Positions 14,119 through 21,999 of a DNA stretch of 22,397 bases are shown one piece after another. The DNA comes from Dehalococcoidia bacterium UBA2160. Its GTDB lineage: Bacteria > Chloroflexota > Dehalococcoidia > Lucifugimonadales > UBA1123. The notes under the pieces were generated by a model, which was given only the letters and a program-made list of their open reading frames with translations, had not been told where the DNA came from and made no database searches. The translations under genes and the position numbers were made by a program. How positions within the stretch are numbered: the first letter of the stretch is position 1; each line of letters begins with the position of its first letter. Where the stretch lies: NCBI GenBank assembly GCA_002328865.1, contig DCWO01000053.1, positions 1-22,397 of the forward strand, read 5' to 3'.

Positions 14119-14901
14119 CTAGGCTTTCCGCACCACCCACACCATCTCGTTGCTAAACTCGTCGAACGGCAGTCTGTCGAAGTCTCCGTAGAGGTCGACG
14201 ATCTCGAAGCCGCATGAGGTCAACAGGTGGTGGAGCTCCCAGCGATGGGCGTAACGGAGTTGGAAGTCGCGATACATTTTGCGGACCACGGCCATGTCGT
14301 CGTCGAGCTCCTCGATGGTCAGGCGTGTCGCCAATATCTGGTTGTGGTTGTCGTAGCCGCTCTGCTGCCATAGCACGAAGTTCTTGCCCGTTTCAGGGTC
14401 GGTCACGTCTCGAAAGTGGTACGACGTGTCGCCTTCCTGGAGCAGCATGTCCAGGTCGGGTACGAAGACGTTGAACACCAGCCTTCCGCCCGGAGTCAGA
14501 TGCTCACGGATTTGGGTCAGCGCTCGGATCTGGTCCTCGACGGACAAAAGCGCCAAGAAACCGCGGAACGGTATGATCGCCAGATCGAATTGCCGGTCCA
14601 ACACGAAGTCGCGCATGTCGGCGTGTACGAGCTCGATCGACGTGGAGTCGAACCCGAGTTGTTGGCATTTGCGACGTGCGACGGCAAGCATGGCTTCGGA
14701 GTAGTCGAGTCCCACGACCTGGACCCCGGCCTGCGCCATGGGTATCGACACGCGTCCGGTGCCGCATCCGAGCTCGAGGACCGGGCCGCCCGCGGAAACT
14801 GCCTCTTCCACGTAGAAGGGGATGTCGTCGCGGACGTATGCGTAGACCGCGTCGTAAATCTCCGCCCAAGTGTCGTATGGCGTGTTCGATATGCTTGTCA
14901 T
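14119..14901 (-). CDS. Class I SAM-dependent methyltransferase
   Basis: This 260-residue protein has a Rossmann methyltransferase core. Motif I is VLELGCGTGR (41-50), motif II GLDYSEAML (64-72), and an acidic ADMRDF segment follows near 94-99. LTPGGRLVFNVFVPD is motif VI-like. The N-terminal helix YDTWAEIYDAVY resembles YcgJ/UbiE-type small-molecule methyltransferases. The C-terminal region YAHRWELHHLLTSCGFEIVDLYGDFDR is shared by many such enzymes and helps form the acceptor pocket. The acceptor is unknown. No good Shine-Dalgarno precedes ATG 14901. A TTGCCG-17 nt-TATCCT promoter would end about 10 nt before the ATG, so the mRNA may be nearly leaderless. It is divergent from the CoA-transferase gene. 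Confidence 0.9.
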   Translation of the reverse strand: MTSISNTPYDTWAEIYDAVYAYVRDDIPFYVEEAVSAGGPVLELGCGTGRVSIPMAQAGVQVVGLDYSEAMLAVARRKCQQLGFDSTSIELVHADMRDFVLDRQFDLAIIPFRGFLALLSVEDQIRALTQIREHLTPGGRLVFNVFVPDLDMLLQEGDTSYHFRDVTDPETGKNFVLWQQSGYDNHNQILATRLTIEELDDDMAVVRKMYRDFQLRYAHRWELHHLLTSCGFEIVDLYGDFDRLPFDEFSNEMVWVVRKA

Positions 14902-14911
14902 CGTGGCGCGT

Positions 14912-14940
14912 AGGATAGGCCTCAGGGCTTAGTTCGGCAA
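14912..14940 (-). promoter_or_regulatory. Possible promoter giving a near-leaderless methyltransferase mRNA
   Basis: On the minus strand, TTGCCG (14940-14935) and TATCCT (14917-14912) are 17 nt apart, matching 8 of 12 consensus bases. The predicted start is within about 5 nt of ATG 14901, which fits the missing Shine-Dalgarno. Confidence 0.35.
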
Positions 14941-15018
14941 GTCTTTCGTATTTGGCTGCCACCGCGTCCGTGAGCGTCGGCTCTTTCCGATCCCAACGAC
15001 CATCTGAAACACATGAGG

Positions 15019-15024
15019 TATGAT
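15019..15024 (+). promoter_or_regulatory. Probable -10 element for the CoA-transferase gene
   Basis: TATGAT (5 of 6) lies 45 nt before ATG 15069. The best -35 at 17 nt spacing (14996-15001, ACGACC) is weak, so an activator may be needed. Confidence 0.4.
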
Positions 15025-15068
15025 TGGGCGCAACGTCGGGGCTGGTTCTGTTTGTTCGGAGGGGTTTG

Positions 15069-16520
15069 ATGACCTGGCGAGACGAGTACAGGCAGAAACT
15101 GACGTCGTCGGCTGAAGCGGTGGGCATCGTCGAAAACGGCGACAGGGTCATCGTGCCGTTGACCGAACAGCCCGTGGGGCTGGTCAACTCATTGGCGGCC
15201 CGGTCCGACCTGGACGGCGTCATGGTGACGATATCGACGTCGGGATTCGATCCGGGCGGCTTGTTGGACGCCGGCCACTCAGTCGAGTTCGAGAACTTCC
15301 TCGGCCCATTCGCGCGGCCCTACGAGCACGAAGGCCGCGCGCCGTACCTGCCGCTAGCTTTCTCGCTCAGCTTCAAGGCGGTCGACGAGCGGCCGTCGGA
15401 AGCCAAGCCCATCGACGTCGCGATGGTGACCGTCACCCCGCCCAACGAGGACGGAATGCTCTCATTCGGCCCGCAGCCGTGGTTCAAGCGGGCCTACGCG
15501 CGGCGCGCCCGCAAGGTGATTGCCGAAGTCAACCCGAAACTCGCGCGCACTTTCGGAGACTGCTTCTTGCCGGTGTCGGCTTTCGACAGGCTGGTGGAGA
15601 TCGATCCGCCCACCGTGACGCGCGAAGAGCTCAGAAATGCGATCTCGGGATTCGACCATGGTTACCGGCACGAGCTCGAGGAGATGATCGAGGCGGTTGA
15701 CCCTATCCGGTTCGCGCCTCTGATGTCGCGGCTGGATTCGCTCGACCTTGAGCGTTTGAAGACGGGTTGGGGCATCGACGATCCGACTCCGGAAGCCAAG
15801 GCAATCGCCGAACACGTCGAGAAGCTGATACCGGATGGCGCTTCGATTCAGATTGGAGTGGGCAAGCCGTCTTTCTATTTGGCGCGTCTGGGCGTGCTCG
15901 ACAACAAGTTGGACCTAGGGTTGCACACGGAGCTTGTGGTTCCCGGGGTGGCGAAACTCGTCGAGGCCGGGGTCATAAACGGCAGCAAGAAAACGCTGCA
16001 CAAGGGCAAGGCAGTGGCGGTCGCCTGGTCCGGTTCCGACGACGCGGACTACGCCGTCATCGACGGCAATCCGGCGTTCGAGTTGTACGAGCCGAGTTAC
16101 GTGTTGAACCCCATGGTGATGGCGCGAAACAGCCGCCAGATCGGGATGAACAACGCCCTGAGCGTCGATCTGCTGGGCCAGATCAATTCGGAGAGCATAT
16201 TTGGCGGGCAGATGGTTAACGGCATAGGCGGCCAACCTGACGCTCACATGGGCGCGCTGTACTCACACGGTGGACGGGCGATTACGCTGCTGTACTCGAC
16301 CGCGGTGGGCGGTGCCGTGTCCAGGATCGTGCCAAGACTGGCCGAAGGGGAGATCGTGACGATACCGAGGTTCTGGGCGGACACCATCGTGACCGAATAC
16401 GGGGTCGCGAAGCTCGTCGGCAAGAACCACAGTGAACGGGCAGAGGCTCTGATCGCGATCGCGCACCCGGATTTCCACCGGGAGTTGCGGCGTGATGCCG
16501 CGAAGTGGGTTGGCGATTAG
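15069..16520 (+). CDS. Acetyl-CoA hydrolase/transferase-family CoA-transferase
   Basis: This 483-residue protein belongs to the family I type acetyl-CoA hydrolase / 4-hydroxybutyrate CoA-transferase group, which moves CoA between carboxylic acids through a glutamyl-CoA intermediate. The probable catalytic glutamate is E288 in GLHTELVVPG. The GIGKPS-like loop reads IQIGVGKPSF. NNALSVDLLGQINSES is the conserved stretch before the glycine-rich GGQMVNGIGGQPDAHMGA, and STAVGGAVSRIVP follows. The usual GGQxDF reads GGQPDA, a small deviation near the CoA site. ATG 15069 has GGAGGGG (15058-15064) immediately upstream; the frame opening at 15024 is not preferred. The acid pair is unknown. With the nearby hydratase pair it suggests a CoA-ester degradation pathway. 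Confidence 0.9.
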   Translation: MTWRDEYRQKLTSSAEAVGIVENGDRVIVPLTEQPVGLVNSLAARSDLDGVMVTISTSGFDPGGLLDAGHSVEFENFLGPFARPYEHEGRAPYLPLAFSLSFKAVDERPSEAKPIDVAMVTVTPPNEDGMLSFGPQPWFKRAYARRARKVIAEVNPKLARTFGDCFLPVSAFDRLVEIDPPTVTREELRNAISGFDHGYRHELEEMIEAVDPIRFAPLMSRLDSLDLERLKTGWGIDDPTPEAKAIAEHVEKLIPDGASIQIGVGKPSFYLARLGVLDNKLDLGLHTELVVPGVAKLVEAGVINGSKKTLHKGKAVAVAWSGSDDADYAVIDGNPAFELYEPSYVLNPMVMARNSRQIGMNNALSVDLLGQINSESIFGGQMVNGIGGQPDAHMGALYSHGGRAITLLYSTAVGGAVSRIVPRLAEGEIVTIPRFWADTIVTEYGVAKLVGKNHSERAEALIAIAHPDFHRELRRDAAKWVGD

Positions 16521-16634
16521 CGGACGGATCAATCTTGCTCTGACGTTTCTGGTGTCATCCAAATTGCCTCAAACCCGCCGCCAGCCTGGCGTCCCCTCTT
16601 GTCTCTTCAGTCCCTGCGGCGTGCGACGAGCGGA

Positions 16635-16663
16635 TTGACCGGTCGATGGACCGCACGTATGAT
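16635..16663 (+). promoter_or_regulatory. Promoter for the site-2 protease gene
   Basis: TTGACC (16635-16640, 5 of 6) is followed after 17 nt by TATGAT (16658-16663, 5 of 6). Transcription would start near 16670, giving a leader of about 47 nt to ATG 16717. It is the only clear element in the 196-nt gap after the CoA-transferase. Confidence 0.7.
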
Positions 16664-16716
16664 GCGGTGTACCTCTGTCGAACCTAAAAGCGGCAATACT
16701 TTGCGGGAGCCTGGGA

Positions 16717-17874
16717 ATGTCCGGAGCCGTGCGTGTCGGACGAGTGTTCGGCATCGACCTAAAAGTCCACTTCTCCTGGGTCTTCATCTTCGTCCTCGTC
16801 TCGTGGACGCTTGCGACTTCGTATCTGCCAGACGGCTACCCTGGATGGTCCGACAGACAGTACTGGGCCATCGGCATCGTTGGCAGCCTCCTCCTTTTCA
16901 CGTGCGTACTCATACATGAGTTGAGCCATTCTCTAGAGGCAATTCGGAGGGGTCACCAGGTCGAGAGCATCACCCTCTTCTTCCTCGGCGGCGTTTCGCA
17001 GATGGGGGAGGAGGCGGAGACCGCCGGGGACGAGTTCTGGGTGTCTGTGGTCGGACCTCTCACCAGCCTGGGACTGGCCGTCGTGTTCTGGCTGGTCTAT
17101 CTGATTATCAGGGGCGGTCCGTCGCAAGTTGCCGCGTTGGTTTGGTATCTGGCCTACGTGAATGCAGCGATCGGGATATTTAACCTGTTGCCCGCCCTCC
17201 CTCTTGATGGCGGAAGGGTCCTACGAGCAGTTCTGTGGAAGCTAACGGGCGACGAAGCCAGGGCGACGAGGGCCGCAAGTCGCGCGGGGACCGCACTGGG
17301 TTTTGGGCTCGTGACCATCGGCATCACGCTGATCTTCGTCACCCGGAACTTCGCTGGCGTTTGGTTGGCGTTAATCGGCTGGTTCATCCAGTCCGCCGCG
17401 ACATCCATTCGCGAGCAGTCGGCCACTGAGCAGCTCCTGTCCGGCCGGCTCGTTCGTGACGCCATGCGGACGGATTTCCCGACCGTCGACCCGGGGACCA
17501 CGATTCAAAGGCTGCTGGACGAGCGCATCGTGCGAGACTTCGAGCGGGCGTACGTCGTCGTGCTGGGCGATACGTTCCGAGGATTGATCACCACCACGGA
17601 CGTACGGGACGTGGCGCCCGACGAGCGTGAACGAAGATGGGTCTCGGAAGTGATGATCAGGGCGGAAAATGTGGCGTCGCTGCCGCCGGACGCCCCACTT
17701 GAGGATGCTCTCGAATTGATCGTTCAGCGGGGCATTCATCAACTCGTGGTATTGGAAGGCCACCGGGCGGTCGGTCTCGTCACCAGGGGCGACGTCTTGC
17801 GGGTGATCGAGGTCTCACGTTTGCTCTCGGGTCGGCGCCCGGACGATCCGAAGGGGTCACCTGGCGATTCGTAG
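16717..17874 (+). CDS. Site-2 protease family metalloprotease (M50) with paired CBS domains
   Basis: This 385-residue integral membrane protease is of the M50B type. The zinc motif is HELSH (67-71) in a transmembrane helix, and the third ligand lies in NLLPALPLDGG (156-166, D164). About six hydrophobic segments span 15-225. The cytoplasmic C-terminus carries two CBS motifs (about 246-305 and 308-370), a typical regulatory module that binds adenosyl nucleotides. The family cleaves membrane-spanning substrates such as anti-sigma factors; no such partner is adjacent. ATG 16717 has GGGAG (16705-16709) upstream. The 3' end overlaps the convergent glycosyltransferase gene by 18 bp. Confidence 0.94.
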   Translation: MSGAVRVGRVFGIDLKVHFSWVFIFVLVSWTLATSYLPDGYPGWSDRQYWAIGIVGSLLLFTCVLIHELSHSLEAIRRGHQVESITLFFLGGVSQMGEEAETAGDEFWVSVVGPLTSLGLAVVFWLVYLIIRGGPSQVAALVWYLAYVNAAIGIFNLLPALPLDGGRVLRAVLWKLTGDEARATRAASRAGTALGFGLVTIGITLIFVTRNFAGVWLALIGWFIQSAATSIREQSATEQLLSGRLVRDAMRTDFPTVDPGTTIQRLLDERIVRDFERAYVVVLGDTFRGLITTTDVRDVAPDERERRWVSEVMIRAENVASLPPDAPLEDALELIVQRGIHQLVVLEGHRAVGLVTRGDVLRVIEVSRLLSGRRPDDPKGSPGDS

Positions 17875-19734
17875 CAGCCGCATCTCGTCTCTGGGCAACC
17901 CGAACCTGTTCGTCAGATCTTCGGCCGCATGGCCCAACATCCACGAAAAGAGGACCCGGTCCATGTACTGCATCAGCGGCGACGTCAGCACGAACCGCAC
18001 GTCGCCCCCATGGACCAGCGCGTCAAGCGTGTCGATGTCGGTCACACGGGTGTCTTGGTACTCGGAGTAGAGCGGCAACACCGGCTTGCCGGTCAACAAA
18101 GCGACCCTGGCCGCGGTGTTGTACGAATCGGCCGCGAGCACGTAGCGGCTGTCTCCTCTGTTTTGCTGGATGTATTCCAGCGCCGCATCCAGGTTTTCCG
18201 GCTCGACTCTGACAATTGCCGTGATTACCGCTCCCCGAAGCCGGGGGCGCGACGTTTGGATTGGCCTCTCAGGCTCCGAGGACGGGACCGTGATCATGTC
18301 GAACCCGATTCTGCCCAAAGTGTCCGTTCTGGGCGCCAGGATGTTGACAGCCGCCACCTGGGCGTTGAGCAGAACGATCGCGACCCAGATCGCCGCCGGC
18401 ACAAACAACGACGGGGCTTCTCGTTTTCCGATGAAGCCGGGGAACACGGTCTGAATCACGACAGTTCCCGCGAAGATGACGAACCCGAGAGCCAACAGCA
18501 AGCCCACGAACTCGGAGAGTGCGAACGGCCCTTCTGTCGTTCGCGCCAGGCCGAACGCGTACGCGTAATACACGAACCCTACGGCGGCGATCAGCAACAG
18601 GAGCGGCCACAGCCATTTCATGCGGGACCGATCTTCGGCCATGAAAACGAAGCCGACGCCTGAGAGCGCAGCCACGGCGGGCGTCACCGACGCCCAGTAA
18701 CTTGCCAGTTTCACCGAGGTCGGGCCGAATCCCGCCACGGCGACTCCGAGCCAGGCGAGCCACAACACGGCTTGGCCGAGGGCTCGGCGTCGGGCGAGCA
18801 TCGCGATTCCGATCAGCGCTCCAGGAATCAAAGCAATGCCGAAGAATACGCCCAACGGTCCCGTTACGAACCACAGCGGATCCTGCCTATAGCTGGTCCC
18901 TCCGTATTCCAGACCTCCGAAGCGGTCCAGAAGGTTCCACCCGAAGATCATGTCCCAGACGCTGGAGGAGTGCATTACAGCGTCGTAAGAGCCGGCAGTC
19001 AGCCACACCATGGTCGGCCACCATAGGCCTGACGCCAAGGCGATCGCGGTGCAGACGGCGGCTGTTCTGACGAACCTGGGCCACGGCGTCCATCGGTGGA
19101 AAAGCGCCATGAGCGCGAACGCAGGGACCGGCAACAGACCTTGCCATAACTTCACCATGAACGCCAGGCCGACGACGGCGGAGGCGACGTAGAAGAATCC
19201 CTCGCGTCGTTCCTGCACGGCTCTGACCACGAAATATGCCGCCACCAGCATCGTCAGCGTAGTAACGGGTTCGAGGAAGACGCCGCGGGAGAAATTCGCG
19301 TCCATGGGCATCGTCGCCATCACCAGAGCCGAGGCGAGGCCCGCTCGGGTTCCGTGAAGCCTTCGGACGATGACGAAGAGCAAAATCACCGACGCAATGC
19401 CGGTCAGGGCGGCCGGGAGCCGCAAGGCGATGTTCGAGGGACCGAGAACGGCGATGAAGGCGCCTTGAATCCAGAAGAAAACCGGTGGCTTGTCGGCCAG
19501 GAACGAACCGTCGACGAAGACGCTGGGGTACAGCCAGTTGTCGAATGATGTGTACGCGTTCTTCGAGATGGCGGAGTAGATCGCGAGCCCTGGGTGGCCG
19601 TGGCCGAGATCGTACAGGCGCATCGCTGAGGCGAGGGCAATGATAGCCGCCAACGCTGCATGAGAGCGTCGCACAACCGCTAACCGAGCGGCGAGCCACG
19701 GCGTTCTATCTGCGATGTTGGCGGCTAGCTGCAT
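17857..19734 (-). CDS. GT39/PMT_2-type membrane glycosyltransferase
   Basis: This 625-residue polytopic protein resembles ArnT/PMT-like GT-C enzymes, which transfer sugars from polyprenyl-phosphate donors on the outer face of the membrane. The first helix (about 26-38) is followed by MRLYDLG and the hallmark ADKPPVFFWIQG (80-91). RLPAALTGIASVILLF and LEPVTTLTMLVAAYFVVRA are family helices. About a dozen transmembrane segments extend to about 470, followed by a soluble C-terminal domain (about 490-625) starting near ITAIVRVEPENLDAALEYI. The usual acidic DE near the first loop is not obvious; GHPGLAIYSAISKNA resembles the NxYYAAA form of the actinobacterial subgroup. ATG 19734 has no Shine-Dalgarno. 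The gene is divergent, with a 69-nt gap, from the metalloprotease lipoprotein. Confidence 0.87.
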   Translation of the reverse strand: MQLAANIADRTPWLAARLAVVRRSHAALAAIIALASAMRLYDLGHGHPGLAIYSAISKNAYTSFDNWLYPSVFVDGSFLADKPPVFFWIQGAFIAVLGPSNIALRLPAALTGIASVILLFVIVRRLHGTRAGLASALVMATMPMDANFSRGVFLEPVTTLTMLVAAYFVVRAVQERREGFFYVASAVVGLAFMVKLWQGLLPVPAFALMALFHRWTPWPRFVRTAAVCTAIALASGLWWPTMVWLTAGSYDAVMHSSSVWDMIFGWNLLDRFGGLEYGGTSYRQDPLWFVTGPLGVFFGIALIPGALIGIAMLARRRALGQAVLWLAWLGVAVAGFGPTSVKLASYWASVTPAVAALSGVGFVFMAEDRSRMKWLWPLLLLIAAVGFVYYAYAFGLARTTEGPFALSEFVGLLLALGFVIFAGTVVIQTVFPGFIGKREAPSLFVPAAIWVAIVLLNAQVAAVNILAPRTDTLGRIGFDMITVPSSEPERPIQTSRPRLRGAVITAIVRVEPENLDAALEYIQQNRGDSRYVLAADSYNTAARVALLTGKPVLPLYSEYQDTRVTDIDTLDALVHGGDVRFVLTSPLMQYMDRVLFSWMLGHAAEDLTNRFGLPRDEMRLLRIAR

Positions 19735-19789
19735 GATCGACGGGCCGTGACTGGACTCGGCGGCCGTGGAAGGACGCGAGATCGCGTGA

Positions 19790-19795
19790 TAGACT
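19790..19795 (+). promoter_or_regulatory. Probable -10 giving a leaderless mRNA for the metalloprotease
   Basis: TAGACT ends 8 nt before ATG 19804, so transcription would start at or within two bases of the start codon. It is the same hexamer as the -10 at 170-175. No Shine-Dalgarno is present and the -35 region is weak. The gene frame starts at the first ATG, which fits leaderless expression. Confidence 0.45.
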
Positions 19796-19803
19796 TTGTT
19801 TGA

Positions 19804-21960
19804 ATGAGCATTTTCGGGAGTATATTTGATCGGCCGCGACGAAGTATAGGGTTCGTCGTCATCGCCATTGGGATGGCAATTCTGGCGGCATCGTGCGGAG
19901 AGGAACCGGCGGGGACTGACGACCGGTCGCCAGCCGCTGGTCCAAATGCCAGCCTGCCGCTTGCGACGCCCACTTCACAGCCGGCGGCACAGCCTCCGGC
20001 GCCTGCTGCGTTCGGCAGGCCGCTGCCAGTGCGGACCACGGCGCCGACGGCACGACCCACGGCGGCGGCAAGTCCATCGCCTACGCCTGCTCCCACTGCT
20101 TCGATCGCAACCCCCAACCCCACCGCGGCGCCGACCACTATTGCGCGTCCGACTCCGACCGCGGCACCCAGCCCAGCGCCGCTAACGCCAAAGCCCGTGG
20201 AAACACAGAGCAGCACGTCAGCGGCGCCCGTTCGGGATCTATTCGATCTCGCGCTGCGATTCAGGTCTCCCAATGAGGCGAATCCATCCAGGTTCGTAGC
20301 ATCTTCGGCGGCTCCGTTGGAGGTTGGTCACAAGGACGAGTTCTTTGTTACCAAGCTGGCCGACGGCACCGCACACACGATCACGGCCACGCTCCAACTA
20401 GTCAGCGAGCACGCCTATTGGTGGGTCGACGACGCGGTGAGCGTGCCAACGCGGTCGCTCCGAGACTCGGCTGACGCGTATGAGCAGATCATCCATCCGG
20501 CGGTGGTCGGCGCGTTCGGAGACATTTGGAATCCCGGAGTCGACGGCGACCCCCACTTGTCGGTTATGCACACCGTGTTGTCGGGCGCGGTTGGCTACTA
20601 TGGGTCCAAGGACGAGTTTCCCCGGTTCGTGCATCCGCACAGCAACCAGCGGGAGATCATATACATGGACACCCGGAACCTACAGGCAGGGAGCGACAGT
20701 TATCTCGGCGTGCTCGCTCACGAGCTCCAGCACGCGATTCACTGGAACCAGGACACCGGCGAAGACTCATGGGTGAACGAAGGATTGTCTGAGGCGGCAA
20801 CCTCTCTCGCCGGCTACAATCCAGCGTCGGCGGACGCGTTCCTGCGCAAACCGGAAACCCAACTCAACTGGTGGCCGGATCAGCTCCAGAACAGCTATCC
20901 GCACTACGGCGCATCCAACCTCTTTTTCAACTACCTGGCCCAACGGCTGGGCAGCTACGATGTTCTCGGCGAATTGGTGGCCGAACAGTCTGATGGCCTG
21001 GAGGGCGTGGACGACTTCTTGGCCGGTTTCGGCACGACGTTCACCGATGTCTTTTCGGATTGGGTCGTGGCGAACCATGTGGACGCGGCCGAGGGTCCGT
21101 ACGCGTACCCTGGCGAGGATGTCGGCATCAAGAAGGTCTACCCCATGGCCGGCGGGTCGCGTTTGTCCGGAACGCTGCCTCAGTTTTCTGCGCGATACTA
21201 CGGTTTGCCTGCCGGCGCCGATCGGACCGTGGTGCGATTCGAGGGCGATTCGGGCGCTCGGCTGATGGACGCCGCGTGCACCAGCGGGCGAAACTGCTGG
21301 TGGAGCGGCGCCGGCGACGCCATCGACACCACGATGACCCGGGCGTTCGACCTGGAAGGCCTGACGACGGCGACCTTGGAGTTCAACATCTGGCACCAGA
21401 TCGAACAGGGATGGGACTACGCGTACGTGGAGGCGTCCGGAGACGGCGGAGAGACCTGGGACATCCTTGCCGGCTCGTCGACGACTGAGGACAACCCAAG
21501 CGGCAACAGCTACGGCCACGGCTACACCGGCGCCAGCAGCGGTTGGCTTTCGGAGAGCGTCGACCTGTCGTCGTACGCCGGCGGTGATGTGCTGATACGC
21601 TTCGAGTACGTCACCGACGACGCCGTGTATTTGGACGGCCTGCTCCTGGACGACATTGGGATCCCTGAGTTGGCCTTCCTGGACGACGGCGAGGATGACG
21701 CCGGATGGGACGCCCGAGGATTCACGCGCGTGGACGGCGACCTGGTGCAACGGTTCGCCGTGCAACTCGTGGAGCGGTACGCCGACGGCGGTATCAGAGT
21801 CTCGCGGATGACGCTCGACGAAGACAACACCGGTGAAATCGTCGCCGAAGGCGTAGGCGGGGGTTTCGAAAGCGCGGTGGTCATCGTGTCGCCTGTCACT
21901 GAAGGGACGCGACAACCCGCGTCTTTTGAGCTGTCCATATCGGCGGCGCACGAGGGCTAG
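19804..21960 (+). CDS. Lipoprotein zinc metalloprotease with InhA-like C-terminal domain
   Basis: This 718-residue surface protein starts with a lipoprotein signal (IAIGMAILAASC, lipidated Cys near 33). A Pro/Thr/Ala-rich tether follows (about 45-140). The protease domain (about 150-440) has HELQH (306-310) and a downstream NEGLSE, in which E326 is the likely third zinc ligand. This arrangement resembles gluzincins of the M30/hyicolysin type. The C-terminal part (about 475-620) matches the beta-sandwich (MAM-like) domain of immune inhibitor A (M6): CWWSGAGDAIDTTMTRAFDL, GWDYAYVEASGDGGETWD and YLDGLLLDDI. A final beta-rich tail follows. It probably digests extracellular protein at the cell surface. 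Combining a gluzincin with an InhA tail is unusual; the peptidase family is tentative, the protease assignment secure. Confidence 0.88.
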   Translation: MSIFGSIFDRPRRSIGFVVIAIGMAILAASCGEEPAGTDDRSPAAGPNASLPLATPTSQPAAQPPAPAAFGRPLPVRTTAPTARPTAAASPSPTPAPTASIATPNPTAAPTTIARPTPTAAPSPAPLTPKPVETQSSTSAAPVRDLFDLALRFRSPNEANPSRFVASSAAPLEVGHKDEFFVTKLADGTAHTITATLQLVSEHAYWWVDDAVSVPTRSLRDSADAYEQIIHPAVVGAFGDIWNPGVDGDPHLSVMHTVLSGAVGYYGSKDEFPRFVHPHSNQREIIYMDTRNLQAGSDSYLGVLAHELQHAIHWNQDTGEDSWVNEGLSEAATSLAGYNPASADAFLRKPETQLNWWPDQLQNSYPHYGASNLFFNYLAQRLGSYDVLGELVAEQSDGLEGVDDFLAGFGTTFTDVFSDWVVANHVDAAEGPYAYPGEDVGIKKVYPMAGGSRLSGTLPQFSARYYGLPAGADRTVVRFEGDSGARLMDAACTSGRNCWWSGAGDAIDTTMTRAFDLEGLTTATLEFNIWHQIEQGWDYAYVEASGDGGETWDILAGSSTTEDNPSGNSYGHGYTGASSGWLSESVDLSSYAGGDVLIRFEYVTDDAVYLDGLLLDDIGIPELAFLDDGEDDAGWDARGFTRVDGDLVQRFAVQLVERYADGGIRVSRMTLDEDNTGEIVAEGVGGGFESAVVIVSPVTEGTRQPASFELSISAAHEG

Positions 21961-21999
21961 CCTGCGTATTGGGATCGATCGCACGCCGCAGGAGCGCAA

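Noticed and set aside
12988..14217. 409-codon ORF on the plus strand
   Set aside because: It is entirely antisense to uvrB, has a composition typical of a GC-rich shadow frame, and has no family resemblance.
20030..20215. Possible tandem DNA repeat in a Pro/Thr/Ala-rich stretch
   Set aside because: It is degenerate low-complexity coding for the lipoprotein tether, with no regular repeat unit.
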